A stretch of DNA of 11,796 bases from Paraprevotella sp. (GTDB lineage: Bacteria > Bacteroidota > Bacteroidia > Bacteroidales > Bacteroidaceae): positions 1 to 11,796 of the forward strand of contig JAFOXE010000055.1 of assembly GCA_017425765.1 (NCBI GenBank), written 5' to 3'. The first letter of the stretch is position 1, and each line of letters begins with the position of its first letter. The translations under genes and the position numbers were made by a program. The notes beneath the pieces are model-generated. The model was not told where the DNA came from, ran no database searches, and saw only the letters and a list, made by a program, of their open reading frames with translations. Below are positions 6,837-11,796 of the stretch, piece after piece.

Positions 6837-7418
6837 ATGCTTGACAACTTAAAGTCATATCGTATTATTTTAGCTAGCAACTCACCACGCCGCCAAGAAC
6901 TTTTGGCCGGATTGGGGCTTTCGTTTACCGTAAAAGTGTTGCCGGATATAGACGAAAGTTATCCCGAGAATTTGCAGCGAGATGAGATTCCCCAATACAT
7001 TTCCCGTTCAAAAGCCAATGCTTATCGCAGCATCATGCAAGAACAAGACCTAATCATTACAGCCGACACAATTGTATGGGTAGAGGGTGAGGTGTTGGGT
7101 AAGCCTAAGAATCAATCCGAGGCAATGGAAATGCTACGTAAACTTTCGGGGCGTACTCACCAAGTGGTAACCGGTGTAACCCTTACAACAAAAGACAAAC
7201 AGACGAGTTTTGCAACGGTGAGTGACGTCGCCTTTACGCAATTAGATGAAGACGAAATTCAATACTATGTTGAACACTATCGTCCTATGGATAAGGCTGG
7301 TGCCTACGGAGTTCAAGAGTGGATTGGTTTTGTGGGAGTGGAAAGTTTGTCGGGTTCTTATTTCAATGTGATGGGTTTGCCCGTGCAACGATTGTATCAT
7401 GAACTTAAAAAAATGTAA
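6837..7418 (+). CDS. maf: Maf-family nucleoside triphosphate pyrophosphatase
   Basis: Maf proteins hydrolyse non-canonical or pyrimidine nucleoside triphosphates (dTTP/UTP type in the YhdE branch) to monophosphates and pyrophosphate, a house-cleaning role in the cytoplasm. The 193-residue protein has the signature SNSPRRQELL at 14-23, the S57-R58-K60-A61 segment (SRSKANAY), the catalytic-base region TADTIV (D78), GKPKN and the SGRTHQVVTGV motif in the middle, and DKAGAYGVQEW in the C-terminal half. The Q-E pair after GAYG is the pattern I associate with the dTTPase/UTPase subgroup. It is the last gene of the operon, 37 bases after kdsC. No hairpin terminator follows before the next gene, so read-through into the lipoprotein gene is possible. 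Confidence 0.93.
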   Translation: MLDNLKSYRIILASNSPRRQELLAGLGLSFTVKVLPDIDESYPENLQRDEIPQYISRSKANAYRSIMQEQDLIITADTIVWVEGEVLGKPKNQSEAMEMLRKLSGRTHQVVTGVTLTTKDKQTSFATVSDVAFTQLDEDEIQYYVEHYRPMDKAGAYGVQEWIGFVGVESLSGSYFNVMGLPVQRLYHELKKM

Positions 7419-7488
7419 AAACAATGTATTTCGTCCTAAAACACCGCGCAAACAGCAATGAAAGAAGTACGTGTACAATAAGTTTTAC

Positions 7489-7496
7489 TATATTTG
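7489..7496 (+). promoter_or_regulatory. Candidate promoter -7 element for the small lipoprotein gene
   Basis: TATATTTG (7489-7496) matches TAnnTTTG perfectly and would start transcription around 7500-7503, about 15-18 bases before the ATG at 7518. No TTG is found 19-21 bases upstream, so the -33 element is poor. Confidence 0.45.
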
Positions 7497-7517
7497 CAAT
7501 CAAATAACTTTATCGAT

Positions 7518-8060
7518 ATGAAAATAAATAAACGCATATTTAGTGGGAGTTTGTGTGCTGTTATTGCTGTTCTTTTGCTTGCATCGTGTGAGGAGGAGAA
7601 ACACATTTCGCATGTGCCCACATTTGAGGGGTTTCAAGTGTATGTGGTGAAGGATAAAAAACTTACCGTTGATAAACCAAGTAGTGGCGACTCCATTGTG
7701 GTAGAGGCTGTGCAGTCGCAGTTAGGAAGTTTATTGTACAAGGCAATTTATAAGTGGGGTATTGTGTTTCGCCCACAAGGAGCAGATGCCGTGCTTGATA
7801 CCACCATTACAAAGAAGGTAGTTTATGATTCAAATCCTGTTAACCCAAGGGTAGGGCTCCGTTTACCCAACGTCGGACCGGGATATGCTTCCGTTTCTTT
7901 TGAAGCGGAATATAGTTATTCGGCTACTGGCGAGATGGTTTCATCAGGTGGAAACTATAATGACCCAAATACAGGACGATATGGTCAGATTACGATGGTG
8001 AACTCCAGTCAACTGTATGGCGTATGCCGAGGTCGTGCCTCTGTAACCGTATATCCTTAA
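7518..8060 (+). CDS. Uncharacterised lipoprotein, probably surface-exposed
   Basis: I do not recognise a family. The protein has 180 residues. Residues 1-24 are a lipoprotein signal peptide: MKINKR, a hydrophobic core at about 12-22, and lipobox L21-A22-S23-C24. The mature N-terminus would be C-EEEKH. Acidic residues right after the lipidated Cys resemble the lipoprotein export signal known in Bacteroidetes, so outer-leaflet exposure is plausible. The rest (about 40-180) alternates hydrophobic and polar residues and ends in a strand-like ASVTVYP, suggesting one beta-sandwich domain. There are no obvious catalytic motifs, and the only Cys in the mature domain is near the C-terminus (GVCRGRAS). 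ATG 7518 is chosen because it gives a normal-length signal peptide and lies just after the promoter box. A terminator follows directly, so it is probably monocistronic or a weak tail of the maf operon. Confidence 0.8.
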   Translation: MKINKRIFSGSLCAVIAVLLLASCEEEKHISHVPTFEGFQVYVVKDKKLTVDKPSSGDSIVVEAVQSQLGSLLYKAIYKWGIVFRPQGADAVLDTTITKKVVYDSNPVNPRVGLRLPNVGPGYASVSFEAEYSYSATGEMVSSGGNYNDPNTGRYGQITMVNSSQLYGVCRGRASVTVYP

Positions 8061-8068
8061 TATAAAGT

Positions 8069-8108
8069 ATATATCGACTTCTGAAGCATTAGAGGTCGAT
8101 ATATTTTT
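8069..8108 (+). terminator. Intrinsic terminator after the small lipoprotein gene
   Basis: ATATATCGAC (8069-8078) pairs perfectly with GTCGATATAT (8095-8104). Four more pairs, including one T-G, extend inward (8079-8082 with 8091-8094), leaving an eight-base loop. Five T (8104-8108) follow the stem. It starts 8 bases after the lipoprotein stop codon. Confidence 0.8.
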
Positions 8109-8150
8109 ATGCACAGACTTTTAATATAAACATAACAACCTTAACACATT

Positions 8151-10007
8151 ATGATGAAAAACATGCTACAAGTACGTTTAGTATTCCTTCTTTCGTGGTT
8201 GGCACTTTTAGGCAGTTGTGCGACGAAGCAAACTGTGATGATAGATGGTGCCGGTTTAGGCTTGACGCCCAACACAGGCGAAAACCAATCTGCATTGATG
8301 CAAAAAGCTATTGACTCCATTCGCTCAGTAGTGGCTGACGATGTGGAGATTGTGTTTAATTTGCCCGAAGGTCGTTATGACTTCTATCCAACCGATGCCG
8401 CTCAGCGCGAGTATTACATTTCTAATCACGACCAAACCAATCCGAAGATAGTAGGACTACCATTTGAGGATTTCAAGAACTTTACGTTCAACGGCAATGG
8501 AGCGCAACTTGTATTCCATGGTCGAATGTTGCCTATGTCGGTTTTGCGTTCCACGAACGTCACCCTAAAGAACTTTAGTATAGATTTTGAAAATCCCCAC
8601 ATCAGTCAAGTGGAGATTGTTGCTAATGACACCGAAAAGGGTATCAGCTTCAAACCGGCACCTTGGGTTAAATATCGTATTACCGAGGCCGGTATGTTCG
8701 AGGTATATGGCGAGGGTTGGTCGCAATGTCCGCAGTGGGGCATCGCATTCGATGGCGCTACACGTCACATTGTTTATACCACCAGCGACGTACATTGTCC
8801 TATCTCAAATGTACAAGATTTAGGTGATGGTATTCTTTTGGCACCCAATTGGAAGGATGCTCGTTTGAAGCCCGGAACTGTTATGGCTTTGCGTGGATGG
8901 GGACGCCCTACACCTGGCATATTCTTGTCGCACAATGAAGGTACCAAGATATTAAACGTGAAGGTGCATTATAGTGAAGGTATGGCATTGCTTGCCCAAT
9001 TGTGTGAAGATATTACATTAGATGGTTTTGGCGTGTGTTTGAAAGGCGACGACGATCCGCGTTATTTTACTTCACAAGCCGATGCCACTCACTTCTCAGG
9101 GTGTAAGGGTAAAATTATTTCAATCAATGGCCTTTACGAGGGCATGATGGATGATGCAATCAACGTACACGGCACATATTTGAAGGTGGTGAAACGTGTA
9201 GATGACTATACATTAGAGGGTAAATATATGCACGGTCAGGCATGGGGCTTTGATTGGGGTTATCCCGGTGATCGCGTACAATTCGTCCGTTCTCAAACCA
9301 TGGAGTTAATAGGAGAGGAAAACGAAGTGGTATCTATTGAGCCGGTGGATAAACCTACAGTACATGGTGCTTCCACCTTCCGTATTCGCTTTAAGCAACC
9401 CGTAGCAGATGAGATTACCGCACAAAAAGGTTACGGAATCGAGAATTTGACTTGGACTCCAGAGGTGTATTTCGCCCACAATACGATTCGCAACAACCGA
9501 GCCCGTGGTGCATTGTTCAGTACACCTCAGCCTGTTGTGGTGGAGGAAAATTTATTCGACCACACCTCCGGATGTGCGATACTTCTTTGTGGTGATTGCA
9601 ACGGATGGTATGAAACCGGTGCTTGCCGCGACGTGGTAATTCGTAAAAACCGTTTTATAAATGCTCTGACCAGCCAGTTCCAATTTACCAATGCCGTCAT
9701 CTCTATCTACCCTGAAATACCGAATCTCAACGACCAAGAGGCTCTGTTCCATGGTGGTAAGGACAACGCCATTCGCATTGTAGACAATGTGTTTGAAACA
9801 TTCGATGCTCCGATTCTTTATGCTAAGTCGGTGGATGGTTTGTTGTTTGAAGGTAATGACATTATTCAAAACACCGACTTCAAGCCGATGCATTGGAATC
9901 GTTATCGTTTCTTTTTGCAGAGAGTGAAGAATGTGAAGATTGAGGGGGTACTAGTGGATAGATTGAACATTTTGCCCGATGTAAAATTAGTTCCGGTCAA
10001 CCAATAA
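8151..10007 (+). CDS. GH110-family glycosidase lipoprotein, predicted exo-alpha-1,3-galactosidase
   Basis: GH110 enzymes are inverting exo-alpha-1,3-galactosidases that release terminal alpha-1,3-linked galactose from blood group B-type or linear alpha-Gal glycans. The 618-residue protein begins with a lipoprotein signal peptide (residues 1-22, lipobox L20-G21-S22-C23). The mature start C-ATKQ has no acidic run, so a periplasm-facing outer-membrane anchor is more likely than surface display. The body is a right-handed parallel beta-helix with repeated I-x-N-x strands. Family-like segments are YISNHDQTNP (89-98), GWGRPTPGIFLSHNEGT (249-265), QADATHFSGCKGKI (309-322) and GMMDDAINVHGTY (331-343). 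D311, D334 and D335 keep the spacing of the three active-site aspartates I recall from the characterised PdGH110B (321, 344, 345). Two ATGs in tandem open the gene. It lies between two terminators, with no susC/susD pair or other glycosidase next to it. Subfamily and exact linkage cannot be settled by eye. Confidence 0.85.
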   Translation: MMKNMLQVRLVFLLSWLALLGSCATKQTVMIDGAGLGLTPNTGENQSALMQKAIDSIRSVVADDVEIVFNLPEGRYDFYPTDAAQREYYISNHDQTNPKIVGLPFEDFKNFTFNGNGAQLVFHGRMLPMSVLRSTNVTLKNFSIDFENPHISQVEIVANDTEKGISFKPAPWVKYRITEAGMFEVYGEGWSQCPQWGIAFDGATRHIVYTTSDVHCPISNVQDLGDGILLAPNWKDARLKPGTVMALRGWGRPTPGIFLSHNEGTKILNVKVHYSEGMALLAQLCEDITLDGFGVCLKGDDDPRYFTSQADATHFSGCKGKIISINGLYEGMMDDAINVHGTYLKVVKRVDDYTLEGKYMHGQAWGFDWGYPGDRVQFVRSQTMELIGEENEVVSIEPVDKPTVHGASTFRIRFKQPVADEITAQKGYGIENLTWTPEVYFAHNTIRNNRARGALFSTPQPVVVEENLFDHTSGCAILLCGDCNGWYETGACRDVVIRKNRFINALTSQFQFTNAVISIYPEIPNLNDQEALFHGGKDNAIRIVDNVFETFDAPILYAKSVDGLLFEGNDIIQNTDFKPMHWNRYRFFLQRVKNVKIEGVLVDRLNILPDVKLVPVNQ

Positions 10008-10030
10008 TCTACACGATAAAATCCTTAAAT

Positions 10031-10065
10031 AACGGCTGAGCCTCATTACGATGCTCGGCCGTTTT
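10031..10065 (+). terminator. Intrinsic terminator of the GH110 gene
   Basis: AACGGCTGAGC (10031-10041) pairs with GCTCGGCCGTT (10053-10063) through 11 pairs with one T-G, around an 11-base loop. TTTTGTATTTTG follows. It begins 23 bases after the GH110 stop codon. Confidence 0.8.
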
Positions 10066-10087
10066 GTATTTTGTAATAGTGTCGTAC

Positions 10088-10118
10088 TTGTGAATACGCT
10101 GTTTTCTCACTACTTTTG
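10088..10118 (+). promoter_or_regulatory. Promoter of the low-molecular-weight phosphatase gene
   Basis: TTG (10088-10090), a 20-base spacer and TACTTTTG (10111-10118) form the best match in this window to the Bacteroidetes primary sigma-factor promoter (TTTG, 19-21 bases, TAnnTTTG). The -7 box ends only five bases before the ATG at 10124. Transcription should therefore start at or within a few bases of the start codon. Confidence 0.6.
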
Positions 10119-10123
10119 TGCTC

Positions 10124-10594
10124 ATGAAGAAGATACTATTTGTTTGTTTGGGTAACATTTGCCGTTCGTGTACGGCCGAGGAAGTAATGCGTCAGTTGGT
10201 GCGTAAGGCAGGCTTAGATAAGGACTTTATATTAGATTCTGCCGGTCTATGTGATTATCATAGGGGTGAGCAAGCCGACCCGCGTATGCGTGCTCATGCC
10301 GCACGTCGTGGCTATCACATTACGCACTTTTCTCGTCCGGTGTGCTATAATGATTTTTTTGATTTTGATTTGATATTGGGTATGGACGATCGCAATATGG
10401 ATCGTTTACGCCAGCTCGCACCAAGTCTTGAAACCGAGCAAAAGATTAAACGAATGACCGATTTCTGTAAGGTGATGGCGGTAGATTATGTGCCAGACCC
10501 ATATTATGGTGGCGATGCCGGTTTTGAGCAAGTTATAGATATTTTAGAAGACGCTTGCTCTGGTTTGTTGGAGCATATATGCAAGCCCGAATGA
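10124..10594 (+). CDS. Low-molecular-weight protein-tyrosine phosphatase
   Basis: This 156-residue cytoplasmic enzyme is predicted to remove phosphate from phosphotyrosine in proteins; in bacteria such enzymes often reverse the action of capsule/exopolysaccharide tyrosine kinases. The P-loop is at the N-terminus: C8-L-G-N-I-C13-R14-S15, the C(X)5R signature with nucleophile C8. The general acid is D125 in VPDPYYGG (123-130), the typical DPYY loop. LILGMDDRN at 83-91 is also standard. Instead of the common CRSPMAE or CRSPTAE, the sequence after the arginine is S-C-T-A-E-E, placing an extra Cys at 16. ATG 10124 gives the usual N-terminus; a GTG at 10118 lies inside the promoter box and is unlikely. 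No tyrosine kinase gene is in view. The last codons form half of a terminator hairpin. Confidence 0.92.
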   Translation: MKKILFVCLGNICRSCTAEEVMRQLVRKAGLDKDFILDSAGLCDYHRGEQADPRMRAHAARRGYHITHFSRPVCYNDFFDFDLILGMDDRNMDRLRQLAPSLETEQKIKRMTDFCKVMAVDYVPDPYYGGDAGFEQVIDILEDACSGLLEHICKPE

Positions 10595-10608
10595 GGCTTG
10601 CATATATG
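10574..10608. terminator. Hairpin terminator overlapping the end of the phosphatase gene
   Basis: A perfect 14-base-pair inverted repeat (10574-10587 with 10595-10608) encloses the seven-base loop CGAATGA. The left arm encodes the last residues H151 to P155, and the stop codon TGA (10592-10594) is in the loop. On the plus strand the stem is followed by TTTATTAAAG, a moderate T tract. On the minus strand, where it lies 14 bases after the serine dehydratase stop, the following bases are not T-rich, so termination in that direction is less certain. Confidence 0.7.
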
Positions 10609-10621
10609 TTTATTAAAGTTC

Positions 10622-11796
10622 TTATTTGTGCATATTCCACATCTGGCTAAAGTCCTTTGCCAGCCCGCCTTCACTAGTTTCTTTGTAGAGTGAAGGCAAA
10701 TCGTGTCCGGTTTTCTTCATTACTTCCACCACCTTGTCGAACGACACGCGGTGCATACCATCCGTAAACATTGCATACGAGTTGGCATCCATGGCACGTG
10801 CTGCTGCATACGCGTTACGTTCTATGCACGGAATTTGCACAAGTCCGCATACAGGATCGCAGGTCAATCCCAAGTGATGTTCCAATCCCATTTCTGCTGC
10901 ATATTCTATTTGCGCCGGTGTACCGCCAAATAGTTGGTTAGCCGCTGCTGCGGCCATGGCACAAGCTACACCCACTTCGCCTTGACATCCTACTTCTGCG
11001 CCCGATATCGATGCGTTTTTCTTCACAATGTTGCCAAAAAGGCCGGCTGTTCCTAAGGCGCGAATGATGCGCGTATCACTCAGCTCTCTCGATTTGTATA
11101 AATGATAAAGTACACCCGGTAAAACTCCGCACGAGCCACAAGTGGGTGCCGTCACGATTTCACCGCCGGCAGCATTCTCTTCGCTTACAGCTAGCGTGTA
11201 GGCAAAGATGAGGCCTCGTGTTTTCATAGAACGTTGATAGCCTTCGGCACGCACATAGTATGAGGCCGCCTTTCTTCGTAGGTTAAGTGGTCCGGGCAAC
11301 ACTTCTTCTTGCTCCAAACCTCGTTCCACAGCTGCTTTCATTGTGTTCCACACCTCGGCCAGATAATCCCAAATATCAGGGTCTTCACATTCTTTTACGT
11401 ACTCCCAATAGTTTTTGCCTGTGCTGATGCACCAGTTCAAGATTTCGGATGACGAATTCATGGGGTAGATTTCATCAAACTCCATTGGCGGTACACCTTC
11501 TTCGGCCAAGGCACCACCGCCTACGCTGAACACAATCCATTCGTCCACCACTTGCTCATTAGGTGCAATAGCTTTGAATTTCATACCGTTGGGGTGGAAA
11601 GGGAGAAAGGTTTTTGGTTCCCAGAGAATTGTAGTTTTTTCTTCGGTCAATATATCCAATATGGCGCGGTCTGTCATGTGCCCTTTTCCTGTGGCTGCCA
11701 GACTACCGTATAGAGTTACTTCAAACGTGAGAGCCGGATCGGAATGTTTTTTCAAGAACTTTTCTGCGGCCTTGCGGGGTCCCATTGTATGACTGC
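10622..11796 (-). CDS. L-serine dehydratase (L-serine ammonia-lyase), iron-sulfur type; N-terminus beyond the window
   Basis: The enzyme deaminates L-serine to pyruvate and ammonia in the cytoplasm using a [4Fe-4S] cluster, not pyridoxal phosphate. The reading frame runs off the right edge: bases before the ATG at 11785 encode S-H-T, so the first visible residues are SHTMGPRKAA, the end of the conserved SSSHT-GP motif. About 15-20 residues are missing. Counting from that M as 1, the beta domain (about 1-150) has LYGSLAATGKGHMTDRA and FHPNGM. The alpha domain has APTCGSCGVLPG (213-224), C267 in CQGE, C309 in TCDP and C320 in IPCIERN. The spacing 42 and 11 of these three cysteines equals that of the cluster ligands 343, 385 and 396 I recall from Legionella. 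It is a single-chain (fused alpha/beta) form. The gene converges with the phosphatase gene, 27 bases apart. Confidence 0.95.
   Translation of the reverse strand, partial: SHTMGPRKAAEKFLKKHSDPALTFEVTLYGSLAATGKGHMTDRAILDILTEEKTTILWEPKTFLPFHPNGMKFKAIAPNEQVVDEWIVFSVGGGALAEEGVPPMEFDEIYPMNSSSEILNWCISTGKNYWEYVKECEDPDIWDYLAEVWNTMKAAVERGLEQEEVLPGPLNLRRKAASYYVRAEGYQRSMKTRGLIFAYTLAVSEENAAGGEIVTAPTCGSCGVLPGVLYHLYKSRELSDTRIIRALGTAGLFGNIVKKNASISGAEVGCQGEVGVACAMAAAAANQLFGGTPAQIEYAAEMGLEHHLGLTCDPVCGLVQIPCIERNAYAAARAMDANSYAMFTDGMHRVSFDKVVEVMKKTGHDLPSLYKETSEGGLAKDFSQMWNMHK

Noticed and set aside
7419..7488. Terminator after maf
   Set aside because: GTACGTGTAC near 7468-7477 is an imperfect short palindrome with no T tract after it, so I do not call a terminator.
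9552..9893. A 113-codon minus-strand open frame inside the GH110 gene
   Set aside because: It is antisense to the beta-helix coding region and has no supporting motif or start signal.

Overview
The window looks like chromosomal DNA from a Bacteroidales bacterium of the Bacteroides/Prevotella kind. I infer this from the moderately low G+C, the gene set, TAnnTTTG-type promoter elements typical of Bacteroidetes, and the near absence of Shine-Dalgarno sites. The gene set includes a TonB-dependent receptor with a carboxypeptidase-regulatory-like N-terminal domain, a Kdo phosphatase, methylmalonyl-CoA epimerase, outer-membrane lipoproteins and a GH110 enzyme. I cannot assign genus or species from sequence alone. 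I see no mobile elements, phage genes, CRISPR arrays, tRNAs or rRNAs.

Layout from left to right. (1) The 5' end of a glycogen synthase gene (minus strand, cut by the window edge) is divergent from panC-panD (plus strand), which make the two halves needed for pantothenate. (2) A roughly 290-base non-coding stretch holds two strong hairpin terminators, one for panCD and one facing mce. (3) mce (methylmalonyl-CoA epimerase) and a large TonB-dependent outer-membrane receptor lie on the minus strand. (4) A tight plus-strand operon follows: nitroreductase, Rossmann/DUF2520 protein, kdsC-type phosphatase and maf. (5) Next is a small lipoprotein of unknown function with its own promoter box and terminator, then a GH110 lipoprotein, predicted to be an alpha-1,3-galactosidase, ending in another terminator. 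(6) A low-molecular-weight protein-tyrosine phosphatase converges on an L-serine dehydratase gene that runs off the right edge.

Most genes are core metabolism: coenzyme A precursor, propionate/succinate pathway, Kdo for lipopolysaccharide, nucleotide sanitation and serine deamination. The accessory, host- or environment-facing part is the TonB receptor, the unknown lipoprotein and the GH110 glycosidase. The GH110 gene stands alone, without SusC/SusD partners in view.

I found no convincing new multi-gene system. The points most worth a second look are the orphan GH110 lipoprotein, the unrecognised lipoprotein with an acidic sorting signal, a phosphatase gene whose consensus promoter predicts a leaderless mRNA, a terminator hairpin built from that gene's last codons with the stop codon in its loop, and a structured 3' region after panD.
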